From an uncultured Bdellovibrio sp. (GTDB lineage: Bacteria; Bdellovibrionota; Bdellovibrionia; Bdellovibrionales; Bdellovibrionaceae), in the NCBI GenBank assembly GCA_937871355.1, contig CALMPX010000206.1, positions 1-36,354 of the forward strand: a DNA stretch of 36,354 nucleotides. Direction: 5' to 3'. Shown here one piece after another: positions 1 to 7,091 of this stretch (positions are counted from its first letter, which is position 1; every line of letters begins with the position of its first letter). A model generated the notes under the pieces. That model was not told the origin of the DNA. It did not search any database and saw only the letters and a program-made list of their open reading frames with translations. The translations under genes were made by a program, and so were the position numbers.

Positions 1-1
1 A

Positions 2-184
2 GAAATTACTCATTGGAAAGATATCGACCCTAATAAAAGAAGCGAAACTGAAATTACATTATATAAGATCTTTCGTTTAACTATGTTTCCTTTAGATTAC
101 AGATCGCAAAGTGAAATTGAGGCTATTTCTGGAAAGCCTATTGGCCCACCTGGGGCGTTTCCATTTATTGATTATGAATTGTAA
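2..184 (+). CDS. C-terminal end of an unrecognised protein (cut by window edge)
   Basis: Reading frame 2 is open from the first bases to a TAA at 182-184 and gives about 60 residues ending in GPPGAFPFIDYEL. The stretch is rich in charged and aromatic residues with no obvious signal peptide or membrane segment in what remains. The start is upstream of the window. No family is recognised. It lies just before the conjugation operon on the same strand and could be part of the same element. The reading frame itself is fairly secure because it stays open to the edge and is followed by a noncoding region; the function is unknown. Confidence 0.55.
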   Translation, partial: EITHWKDIDPNKRSETEITLYKIFRLTMFPLDYRSQSEIEAISGKPIGPPGAFPFIDYEL

Positions 185-210
185 TTTAAATCTATTGCTA
201 ACACTTCAGC

Positions 211-312
211 ATGGCAACTTCCCGCCAGTCTATAGAACGATCTAAATATACAGAATTACTACAATCATTTCAAAAGAGTCTGACGGAAAATCGCCAGGCT
301 CTCTTGAATTGA
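211..312 (+). CDS. Possible 33-aa small ORF
   Basis: An ATG at 211 opens 33 codons to a TGA at 310-312, with a peptide rich in Ser, Gln, Leu and Arg (begins MATSRQSIERSKY). No Shine-Dalgarno sequence is visible before the ATG, and the 3' half overlaps an imperfect hairpin at 272-305. It may simply be a chance frame in the control region before the transfer operon. Listed because the composition looks coding-like; low confidence. Confidence 0.22.
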   Translation: MATSRQSIERSKYTELLQSFQKSLTENRQALLN

Positions 313-354
313 TTTATCTAAAATTATCTAAATTGAAAATACTTTCAAATACTT
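272..354. repeat. Hairpin plus two pairs of short direct repeats upstream of the transfer operon (candidate oriT or control region)
   Basis: An imperfect inverted repeat spans 272-305 (arms around 272-285 and 292-305, six-base loop 286-291, two mismatches and one G-T pair). Immediately downstream are two direct-repeat pairs: TTATCTAAA at 314-322 and 324-332, and AAATACTT at 337-344 and 347-354, each with a 10-base period. An inverted repeat beside iteron-like direct repeats, just ahead of conjugation genes, is the usual architecture of an origin of transfer, but it also fits an operator or integrase arm sites. No nic consensus is recognised. The rest of 355-440 holds only the promoter region and ribosome binding site of the next gene. 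Confidence 0.35.
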
Positions 355-440
355 AGCCTAAAAAGTCTAACGTGCCACTCCAATTGCATTATCACTCCAG
401 CAAATAGCTCAATCACGAGCTTTTAACTAAGGAGTAAAAA

Positions 441-695
441 ATGAAATCCAATGCTGAGGCTTCTCGTCTATTCAATGAACTATACTTTAAATCTGAAGGT
501 CAAAAATTTCCTCGAAGAAAAATGTCTGAGACTTTAAACCGAATAAAAGATTGGTTTAACAAAGAACTTAGTTCGCCTGAAGTTTTACCCAAAGAGTTTA
601 ATGAAGTTATGCAGTCTCATAATTATCAGCCTCTTTCACAAAACCTGTCTTACGAAGTGATAAAAATGAATTTCTTATGGAGCAAAGCCTTATGA
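441..695 (+). CDS. Small unknown protein, first gene of the transfer operon
   Basis: 84 residues, basic and helix-rich, with no signal peptide or membrane segment. The start is well supported: AAGGAG at 429-434 lies six bases before the ATG. It is the first gene of a tightly packed run; its stop overlaps the next start in an ATGA, so translation is probably coupled. No domain is recognised. Its position ahead of the pilin gene suggests a regulatory or accessory role in the mobile element, but that is only inference from location. Confidence 0.7.
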   Translation: MKSNAEASRLFNELYFKSEGQKFPRRKMSETLNRIKDWFNKELSSPEVLPKEFNEVMQSHNYQPLSQNLSYEVIKMNFLWSKAL

Positions 696-832
696 AATTT
701 TCTTTGAATCAACTTCGTCAGTCGTTTCGTGAGTTTTACGGGAACTTACCCATTGAAGAACTAGCCACAAATAGAAAACTAAGTGCTTCCATCGAAAGAA
801 TCGAATCCCTTTTTAGAAAGATTCTAGAATGA
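692..832 (+). CDS. 46-aa unknown protein in the transfer operon
   Basis: ATG at 692 overlaps the previous stop (ATGA) and the TGA at 830-832 overlaps the next ATG at 829, so the ORF is locked into the operon by coupling at both ends. The peptide begins MKFSLNQLRQSFREFYG and looks like a short amphipathic helical protein. It shares a helical, charged character with the two neighbours, but no family is recognised. The two overlaps are the main evidence that this short frame is real. Confidence 0.6.
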   Translation: MKFSLNQLRQSFREFYGNLPIEELATNRKLSASIERIESLFRKILE

Positions 833-1020
833 CTTTATTGCTTAACAAAAAATTAAGCAGATTGAATATCATTTGTGAAATCAAAGAAGAGTTCTTGATC
901 TTATGGCGAGAGCTTTCACCTGCAACTAAACAAAATAAAAAATATCAGCAATCTATCGTTCGTTTATTAACTGATAGCGAAACTATCAAAAACAACCAAA
1001 ACAAGGAATTAGAAAAATGA
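829..1020 (+). CDS. 63-aa unknown protein in the transfer operon
   Basis: Starts inside the stop of the preceding 46-aa ORF (ATGA at 829-832) and ends overlapping the next ATG at 1017, again as ATGA. The product is basic and predicted to be mostly helical, with no signal or membrane segment. No domain is recognised. The chain of four-base overlaps from 441 to 1020 indicates a single translationally coupled unit of small proteins upstream of the secretion apparatus. Confidence 0.6.
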   Translation: MTLLLNKKLSRLNIICEIKEEFLILWRELSPATKQNKKYQQSIVRLLTDSETIKNNQNKELEK

Positions 1021-1391
1021 ACAAAAATGACAACACTGATCGCTTCCAAATTTATACCGGATTCAAAAAAGAAAACAATCTAGATGCTAGAATCCAAGTC
1101 GGAGCTGCCTTTAAAGATGAAAATGCCAGTCATTACACAGTTACACTTATGATGTTTCCTGGAATTAGATACTACCTGGTTAAAAACTTCAACCAAGTCG
1201 GAAAATACACAATTTTTGCGAAAATGATTTTTGATCCAACTCACCCCAGCAAGATGAAATTTTTAAATCCTGTAGGATACGGGCATTTAGACTCAAATCT
1301 TCAAAGCTATTTAGAGCTCAAGTTTCCACTTTTAAGATGCAGCCTATTTATGTCTCTATACCCTGATTCACTCAATCAGAAAGCGGCATAA
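1017..1391 (+). CDS. Unknown 124-aa protein preceding the pilin gene
   Basis: Overlaps the upstream ORF by an ATGA and ends one base into the pilin start (TAATG at 1389-1393), so it is in the operon. The product has alternating hydrophobic and polar residues suggesting a beta-rich fold (segments such as HYTVTLMMFPGIRYYLV) and no signal peptide. No family is recognised. Being between the small regulatory-looking ORFs and the pilin, it could be an accessory of conjugation; this cannot be decided from sequence. Confidence 0.65.
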   Translation: MNKNDNTDRFQIYTGFKKENNLDARIQVGAAFKDENASHYTVTLMMFPGIRYYLVKNFNQVGKYTIFAKMIFDPTHPSKMKFLNPVGYGHLDSNLQSYLELKFPLLRCSLFMSLYPDSLNQKAA

Positions 1392-1675
1392 TGGTAAATT
1401 CAAGAAAATGGATTCCGTTTCTAGCCTCAGTGACAATTTTGATTTTACCTATGGTGGGTTTTTGCTCTGTTGAATCAAGTTTAGCTGCCGTGCAATCAAA
1501 ACTAATTGGAACTATTTTGCCTTTAGTTTCAATTATTGGATTAGTCATCGCTGCTATTTCATTCGTAGCAGGCTCCGCGAATGCTCGGGCCCATCTAACC
1601 TTAGCCATTATTGGCGCAGCTATTGGTTTTGGTGCTCCTAGCATCGTGAGCTGGATTCAGTCTCTAATTCACTAA
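1391..1675 (+). CDS. virB2: VirB2/TrbC-type conjugative pilin
   Basis: 94 residues with the layout of VirB2/TrbC pilins: a hydrophobic export segment at about residues 9-26 (ending near GFCSVES), a short polar stretch, and two membrane helices at about 36-60 and 67-90 separated by a small loop (SANARAH). This family forms the conjugative pilus and sits in the inner membrane before assembly. Position directly before VirB3 and VirB4 homologues is the classical order. Its ATG overlaps the previous stop. A stable hairpin follows the gene at 1688-1706. Identification rests on topology, size and gene order rather than on strict sequence motifs. Confidence 0.8.
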   Translation: MVNSRKWIPFLASVTILILPMVGFCSVESSLAAVQSKLIGTILPLVSIIGLVIAAISFVAGSANARAHLTLAIIGAAIGFGAPSIVSWIQSLIH

Positions 1676-1687
1676 CGTATTTCATAC

Positions 1688-1706
1688 GGGCGAGATTCAC
1701 TCGCCC
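1688..1706 (+). terminator. Intercistronic hairpin after the pilin gene (attenuator or mRNA stabiliser)
   Basis: A perfect 7-bp stem, GGGCGAG at 1688-1694 and CTCGCCC at 1700-1706, with a five-base loop, sits in the only sizeable gap of the operon (1676-1724). It is followed by TCTTAAAA, a poor U-tract, so it would be at most a partial terminator. A plausible role is to raise pilin mRNA relative to downstream genes by protecting the 3' end or by partial termination. Confidence 0.5.
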
Positions 1707-1724
1707 TCTTAAAAGGAAAAACTT

Positions 1725-2048
1725 ATGGAATTAAAGACTACTGAAGTCAGCCGGTGCTTAGATAAAAAAATGGAGATGCTAGGGTTTGAAGTCCCTGATC
1801 TGCTTATCATCTTTATAACTATCTCAGTTCTAAACTTTATTTTTAGTACCAGTGATATGAGATGGCTCTTTGTTTGGACGCCGAGCTTATTACTTACTGG
1901 AATCATAAAATGGAGTAAAAAAGGAAAACCCGATAACTACTTAGTCCATTGGCTCAGGTTTCAAATTAAGCCAGGCATTTTAAAAGCTTTTAATAATCCA
2001 ACCAATGATTTCCCCTCACCGTCTTTACAGAAAGAGAAAATTATATGA
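1725..2048 (+). CDS. virB3: VirB3/TraL-like inner-membrane T4SS protein
   Basis: 107 residues. After a short cytoplasmic N-terminus come two hydrophobic segments (about residues 25-44 and 48-65) followed by a charged C-terminus containing a WLRF motif, which is the VirB3/TraL layout. These proteins associate with the VirB4 ATPase in the inner-membrane complex. The start follows AAGGA with good spacing. The stop overlaps the VirB4 start in an ATGA, which supports the pairing because VirB3 and VirB4 are usually adjacent and sometimes fused. Confidence 0.78.
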   Translation: MELKTTEVSRCLDKKMEMLGFEVPDLLIIFITISVLNFIFSTSDMRWLFVWTPSLLLTGIIKWSKKGKPDNYLVHWLRFQIKPGILKAFNNPTNDFPSPSLQKEKII

Positions 2049-4465
2049 ATTCATCAAACTTAGCCGACTATTTACAAGTATGGGGATTAGAAGATCATCA
2101 TGTCATTTTTCGTGATGGAAGCTTTGGTTTTGGATTTTCCTTATTGCCTACAGATGCAAGCTGCTGGTCGTTAGATTTAGCTAACGAATACTCGTACAAG
2201 CTTATGAGTTTTTTAAATGGATTGAGTGTTGGTTTAGATTTGCAATTCATGGCCGATATTTCTCCTGGCAACGAATCTATTATTCAAAAACATAAAGATT
2301 CAAATCTATCCGCCGATCCTATTGTTTGCGAAATTACCCAAAACCGTGCAGATCGTTTCTTAGACTATGATCAAAAAGGACTTTTACCTTCACATGGTCT
2401 AAAATTATTTGTTCGACGTCAGCCTAAATCGGCTTTGATCGAAAAAACTAATCTGTTTAAGAAGAATCAAAACTTTTCAGAAATTTCAGATGAACGTTTA
2501 AAACAAGAACTTGCTATAAATGAAAGATTGATTTCCGATTTGACATCCGAACTCAACAGGCTTTCCCTTCGCCCTCAGTTATTAACTGCCGAAGAAATTT
2601 TAAATCTGATTTATAAACAATGGAACCCATCTCGTTCCATTGAACTCGGTCATGTAGATCCCCACTACATCCGAGAGGGGTTATTGTTTACCGATGTCGG
2701 TCTTTACAACACAGGCTTTGAATTAGGTGATTACAAATACAAAGTCATCTCGCTTAAGCTTTTACCAGAGCAAACCTTTGCAACTATGGCGAGTCGCTTA
2801 CGTGAACTTCCTTTCGACTCTCAGGTCTTTTTAACAATCCATGTTCCCGATCAAACAAAGGAAATTGAAAGTCTAAAAACACAACGTCGTATGGCGTATG
2901 CGATGGTAACGGGAAAAAGAACTGGCGTTTCAGATCTTGAATCAAGAGCTAAGCTTAACGACCTTGAAAAATTATTAGAACAAATGGTCGCAAGTGGAGA
3001 AAAAGTTTTCCAAATGAGTCTTCAAATAGTGCTGAAATCTCAAAATACAGACGAGCTTGACGCAAAAGTCTCTGAAACCTTATCAAAGCTTCGTGAAATG
3101 GCTGGTATCGAAGCTATGGAGGAAACTTTAGCGAGCTTCGATATTTTTAGTGAAATTGCCGTTCCTCATGCAAAAACTCATGAGCGTACTAAAAGGATTA
3201 AGTCGAGTAACCTCTGTGATCTATTACCTGTCTACGGTCCTTGGAAAGGCCATAGCGAGCCCAAGATCCTACTTCGCTCAAGATTAGGCTCACTAATGAG
3301 TTTTAATCCTTTTTCGAGTGATTTAGGAAATTTTAATCAAATCATAAGTGGTGGCTCCGGTAGTGGTAAATCCTATTTAACCAATCTTTTGATGATGCAA
3401 ATGTTTAAAGACAATCCAAAAGTTTTCATCATCGACATTGGCGGAAGCTATGAAAAATTATGTAACAACTTTAAAGGTCAGTACATTCACTTAGGTGTCG
3501 ATACAAAACTAAGCATTAATCCGTTTGATTTACCTGTTGGTGAAGCTGTACCAACAAGTCAAAAAATCAAGTTTTTATTGAGTTTAGTTGAAATTATGAC
3601 AAAAGAAAATGAACAGGAACAACTCGGAAAACTTGAGAAATCTCTCATAGAATCTGCCATTGAAGAAGTTTATGAAACATCGCAAGCTCCAAGGTTATCT
3701 GATTTAAAAAACATTCTTTTGAATCACCCAGAGAAATCATTAGTTCGTATTGGAAAAATATTAAATTCTTGGTGTGGAAACTCAGCTTACGGGAAATTTG
3801 TTGATCAACCTACTACCCTACAACTTAATTCCAATATAGTCAGTTTTGATTTGAAAGGCATGGATGACTACGAGGATCTTCAAGCAGCTTGTTTGTTTAT
3901 TATCACTGATTATGTTTGGCGTGAAGTTCAACAAGACCGATCAAAAATGAAATTTCTTGTATTTGATGAGTGTTGGAAATTAATGGAGAACGACTCAGCT
4001 CAAATTTTCATTAGTGAAGTTTTTAGGACTTTCCGAAAATATATGGCTTCAGTTATTGCGATTTCTCAAAATATGGATGATTTTGCCAAAAGTAAAATTG
4101 CTACAGCCATTCTTCCTAATTCTTCAATTAAATGGGTTCTAAAACAAAAGGGCTCTGACTTTGAAAGACTAAAAGATATTTTAAGTTTAAATCCGAATGA
4201 AATTCAATTAATTCAAAGCTTAAGTCAAGAGCGCGGAGTTTATTCTGAAGCTTTCCTCATGGCCGAAGATAATAAAGCTGTCGTATTAATCGAATCATCA
4301 CCTTTAGAGTATTGGCTAGCAACGACCGACGGCCGAGATTTAGGAAAGATTCAGGAATATAAAGCGAAGTACTCAGAACTTGACGAATTATCTCTTTTAA
4401 AGAAACTCGCTCAAGATTTTCCGATTGGATTTGCGGCGTCAAAAAACAATGGAGCAAAATTATAA
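2045..4465 (+). CDS. virB4: VirB4/TraC-type conjugation ATPase
   Basis: 806 residues, the usual size of the VirB4/TraC/TrbE family, the energising ATPase of type IV secretion. The N-terminal half (about 1-400) corresponds to the CagE/TrbE-VirB domain, and the C-terminal RecA-like half has a Walker A GGSGSGKS at residues 436-443, with DIGGSYEKL shortly after, and a Walker B FLVFDE with D641 and E642. The RTFRKYMASVIAISQ segment matches the conserved region following Walker B. It is cytoplasmic and docks to VirB3, VirB6 and VirB8 at the inner membrane. It overlaps VirB3 by four bases and the next start by one. All catalytic motifs look intact, so the system is probably functional. Confidence 0.93.
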   Translation: MNSSNLADYLQVWGLEDHHVIFRDGSFGFGFSLLPTDASCWSLDLANEYSYKLMSFLNGLSVGLDLQFMADISPGNESIIQKHKDSNLSADPIVCEITQNRADRFLDYDQKGLLPSHGLKLFVRRQPKSALIEKTNLFKKNQNFSEISDERLKQELAINERLISDLTSELNRLSLRPQLLTAEEILNLIYKQWNPSRSIELGHVDPHYIREGLLFTDVGLYNTGFELGDYKYKVISLKLLPEQTFATMASRLRELPFDSQVFLTIHVPDQTKEIESLKTQRRMAYAMVTGKRTGVSDLESRAKLNDLEKLLEQMVASGEKVFQMSLQIVLKSQNTDELDAKVSETLSKLREMAGIEAMEETLASFDIFSEIAVPHAKTHERTKRIKSSNLCDLLPVYGPWKGHSEPKILLRSRLGSLMSFNPFSSDLGNFNQIISGGSGSGKSYLTNLLMMQMFKDNPKVFIIDIGGSYEKLCNNFKGQYIHLGVDTKLSINPFDLPVGEAVPTSQKIKFLLSLVEIMTKENEQEQLGKLEKSLIESAIEEVYETSQAPRLSDLKNILLNHPEKSLVRIGKILNSWCGNSAYGKFVDQPTTLQLNSNIVSFDLKGMDDYEDLQAACLFIITDYVWREVQQDRSKMKFLVFDECWKLMENDSAQIFISEVFRTFRKYMASVIAISQNMDDFAKSKIATAILPNSSIKWVLKQKGSDFERLKDILSLNPNEIQLIQSLSQERGVYSEAFLMAEDNKAVVLIESSPLEYWLATTDGRDLGKIQEYKAKYSELDELSLLKKLAQDFPIGFAASKNNGAKL

Positions 4466-5151
4466 TGAAAAAACTATCTTTATATTTTTTAATTCCTATT
4501 TCGTTTTTGTTTCCTATGCAATCTAAAGCCGACTTTTTCGGTGGTGATCTTATCTACTTAGCTCAAATTTTAGAGAATGCTATTCGTCAATACAAAGAGC
4601 TTCAAGCTATTATGGAAAACAATAAAGATCAGTTAGAACTCATGCGTGCCATTAATCAGGGAATTAATGATTCCTTAAATCTGGTCAGAACCGTTTACCC
4701 TAATATCGACTCTGGGGTTTATAACGATTGGTCTAACGCTAGCGATTCAATCAAAAAGCTGACCGATATTTATGGAGAGATTACACAGTCTCCGATGAAA
4801 CGTATTTATCAAGACACCGATCAAAGCGTTGCTGAGGCTATTACGTTAAATAACGACATTTATAAATATACAAAAAACATCGACGAGCTTGGTGAAGTTA
4901 TAAAAGATGTCAGTCACGACGTTTCCCCCGGAGGAGCACAAAAGCTGACAGCACAAACTCTTGGCGTAGTTCTGCACGTGATGAATCAGACTTTAAGAAC
5001 TCAAGCCACTGGACTAAAGCTTCAAGCTCAAACCATCGCACTGAACAATAAAAAAGAAAAAGACTCAACCAGGCAATATTTAGATACGGCTAATACCCTT
5101 AAGCAAGCCATGAAATCAGATAACATCAAATTTCAATCACCACGATTTTAA
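4465..5151 (+). CDS. virB5: VirB5/TrbJ-like periplasmic T4SS protein
   Basis: 228 residues with a clear signal peptide (MKKLSLYFLIPISFLFP, cleavage probably after SKA at about residue 22). The mature part is almost entirely helical with long heptad-like stretches, including the FGGDLIYLAQILENAIRQY segment near the new N-terminus that is typical of TrbJ/VirB5 proteins. These are minor pilus or tip components exported to the periplasm. Its ATG overlaps the VirB4 stop, and it precedes the VirB6-like gene, as in many VirB and Trb operons. Assignment to VirB5/TrbJ is by topology and context. Confidence 0.75.
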   Translation: MKKLSLYFLIPISFLFPMQSKADFFGGDLIYLAQILENAIRQYKELQAIMENNKDQLELMRAINQGINDSLNLVRTVYPNIDSGVYNDWSNASDSIKKLTDIYGEITQSPMKRIYQDTDQSVAEAITLNNDIYKYTKNIDELGEVIKDVSHDVSPGGAQKLTAQTLGVVLHVMNQTLRTQATGLKLQAQTIALNNKKEKDSTRQYLDTANTLKQAMKSDNIKFQSPRF

Positions 5152-5162
5152 AGGAAAAAAGA

Positions 5163-6056
5163 ATGTTTACAGATATGAATTGGCTCGCCACCGAGTCACG
5201 GAAAATCCATGAGATTTTTAGCTCTTACTTTTACCTTTTAGTCACAGTGTTACTTTTGTTAGGTATTCTGGTTGAGTATTTTAAGTGGCCTTTAGGACAA
5301 GTACCACAATTCTCTCAATTGATCGGAAGAGCATTAGTCGCAGCCCTTTTGCTTCATGCCTACCCCGAAATTACAAATATCATTGCCGACGTAACCGATG
5401 CCGTGGCGCAAAGACTGGGAGATCTAAATAACTTTAAACTTATTCTTGATCGCATGGGAGATAAGCTTGGAGAACTCAGTTGGTCTTGGGTTTCTATAAA
5501 AGAATCAGTTATGTTACTTTTAAGTTTTTTAACTTTTTTCATACTGTATATATCCATTTATATTGCGGATAGCTTTTATATCTTCGTATGGGTCGTGCTT
5601 TACGTTTTCTCACCGCTGCTTATAGCATTGTATGTATTACCTGTTACAGCGCCCGCCACATCAGCTTTGTTTAGATCGCTTTTTGAAGTCGCCAGCTGGA
5701 AAATCGTTTGGAGCGTTATCGCGACATTACTTTGGAGTAGTGCTTTAAGTAAGATCAATCAAGATGGAAGTCAGATTAACTTCTTAACTGCTATTTGCTT
5801 TAATATCATTCTAGCAGGATCTCTTTTGCTTACTCCCTTCCTCGTACACGGATTGATGGGTTCAGGAGTGTCTCAAATGACTAAGGATCTAGGCTCTCTG
5901 GCTATTGGCGGATTAACTCTAAACCCTGGAACTGCTGTTTCAGCATCAAAAGCCATTATTGATAAGAGCCTACCAGGATCATCACCGAGTAATCCCCGTC
6001 AAAATTATAAATCTTCTGCCTCAAGTAATTCTCCTCGAAAAACAATTAAATCATAA
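5163..6056 (+). CDS. virB6: VirB6/TrbL-like polytopic T4SS channel protein
   Basis: 297 residues with about five to seven membrane segments (roughly 20-40, 57-75, 117-135, 140-165, 178-195, 210-235) and a polar, Ser-rich C-terminal tail of about 45 residues. The W-rich central part and the ALYVLPVTAPATSALFRS loop resemble the TrbL/VirB6 family, which forms the inner-membrane part of the translocation path. It lies between VirB5 and VirB8 homologues, the expected place. The start follows AAAGGAAAAAAG. It is shorter than TrbL-type proteins but normal for VirB6. Confidence 0.78.
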   Translation: MFTDMNWLATESRKIHEIFSSYFYLLVTVLLLLGILVEYFKWPLGQVPQFSQLIGRALVAALLLHAYPEITNIIADVTDAVAQRLGDLNNFKLILDRMGDKLGELSWSWVSIKESVMLLLSFLTFFILYISIYIADSFYIFVWVVLYVFSPLLIALYVLPVTAPATSALFRSLFEVASWKIVWSVIATLLWSSALSKINQDGSQINFLTAICFNIILAGSLLLTPFLVHGLMGSGVSQMTKDLGSLAIGGLTLNPGTAVSASKAIIDKSLPGSSPSNPRQNYKSSASSNSPRKTIKS

Positions 6057-6068
6057 AGGATTTAGAAA

Positions 6069-6611
6069 ATGAAATACACAAATGCGTGGTCAGAAATGGC
6101 TTCACAAAATCGAACTCTTAAATTAGTCACTTTTTTCTTATTCGCAATCTGCCTCACTTTATCTGTAATCACTTTAAAAATAAGTTTTAAAGAAGCCTTG
6201 ATTATCGACCGTGGATGCTTTTCTTCTGCTTTGAATGCTGGGAAAGACGAAAGAACTTTTACTGAAATCGAAAGCTTTATCAAAGCAGCGTTGGCTGAAA
6301 GATTTGATTCAGATTCTTTACATAAGGGATTTATCACTGCTGATGAGAAAAAATTAAAAGACTTAGAGCAAAAAGAATTTTTATCCCGAAATATTAAGCA
6401 AAAAGTCATTGTCAACTCTGTCTCGCAGACAAAGGAAGGCTTTATAGTCAACTCTGACAGATTGATTTCAGTCGGCGATATCCGTTCTGCTTTTCGATTT
6501 CCCCTAAATATACAAATTCAGACCCAAAACCGTTCAGAATATAATCCTTATGGATTGATTCTTGTTTCAACCCAAACTTTTAATGAGAAAGTGAAAAAAG
6601 ATGAAAAATAG
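6069..6611 (+). CDS. virB8: VirB8/TraE-like inner-membrane T4SS protein
   Basis: 180 residues with a short cytoplasmic N-terminus, one membrane helix at about 18-40, and a periplasmic domain of about 140 residues, which is the TraE/VirB8 layout. TraE-like features are the NRTLK segment before the helix and the closing VSTQTFNEKVKKD region. VirB8/TraE proteins are bitopic nucleators that contact VirB10 and VirB9. The gene overlaps the next by 11 bases. The sequence is closer in feel to F-type TraE than to Agrobacterium VirB8; the call depends on topology and position. Confidence 0.75.
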   Translation: MKYTNAWSEMASQNRTLKLVTFFLFAICLTLSVITLKISFKEALIIDRGCFSSALNAGKDERTFTEIESFIKAALAERFDSDSLHKGFITADEKKLKDLEQKEFLSRNIKQKVIVNSVSQTKEGFIVNSDRLISVGDIRSAFRFPLNIQIQTQNRSEYNPYGLILVSTQTFNEKVKKDEK

Positions 6612-7086
6612 TTCTGTGGAAAAAAAGAAAAATTTTAAGTCACAAGTATTATGTTTCTTGTATGAGCTTATTAATATCTTAAGCATTACAACTTTGATTT
6701 GTTTGGTTATTTGGCTGTTGCTTCGAGGGGAAGATGTACACGCAAAAACAGGAGTCCGAGTATCTAAGCAACCAAAAATTAAAAATGTTTATTGCGATGA
6801 TTCTAAAATGGTTCCTATCCTAGTAAAGCCTACTTTTACAACCATACTGAATTTTCCAGTAAAACCTGATAGCGTTGTCTTAGGCAGTCAAAAACTATTT
6901 TCAGTTGATTACATCAAAAGCGACTTAGCCATAAATAGTTTAACGTCCAATTCTAAAACAAACCTTTTTGTTTACCTGTTCGGACGTAGATGTGGATTTG
7001 AGTTAAGGACTTCGCACGGAGATCATGACAATCTCGTTCTTGTACGAGATCCAGAAGAAAACAAAATCAAAGTGCAAATTCAGTAA
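6601..7086 (+). CDS. Short VirB9/TraK-like protein (N-terminal domain only, membrane-anchored)
   Basis: 161 residues: a basic start, a hydrophobic segment at about 19-45, then a beta-rich domain. The order VPILVKPTFTTILNFP, a lGxxxxFxVDYIxS segment and TNLFVYLFGRRCGFEL matches the N-terminal domain of VirB9/TraK/TrbG proteins, where a TNL motif is conserved. Family members usually have a second, C-terminal domain that binds VirB7 and lies in the outer membrane; it is absent here. The two Cys (in NVYCDD and RRCGF) may form a disulphide. It sits between VirB8 and VirB10 homologues, as expected. An uncleaved N-terminal anchor instead of a normal signal peptide is also unusual. Confidence 0.65.
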   Translation: MKNSSVEKKKNFKSQVLCFLYELINILSITTLICLVIWLLLRGEDVHAKTGVRVSKQPKIKNVYCDDSKMVPILVKPTFTTILNFPVKPDSVVLGSQKLFSVDYIKSDLAINSLTSNSKTNLFVYLFGRRCGFELRTSHGDHDNLVLVRDPEENKIKVQIQ

Positions 7087-7091
7087 ATCTT

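Noticed and set aside
1372..1644. 90-aa minus-strand ORF opposite the pilin gene
   Set aside because: It is the antisense of a well-supported pilin gene in a plus-strand operon and has no ribosome binding site or domain.
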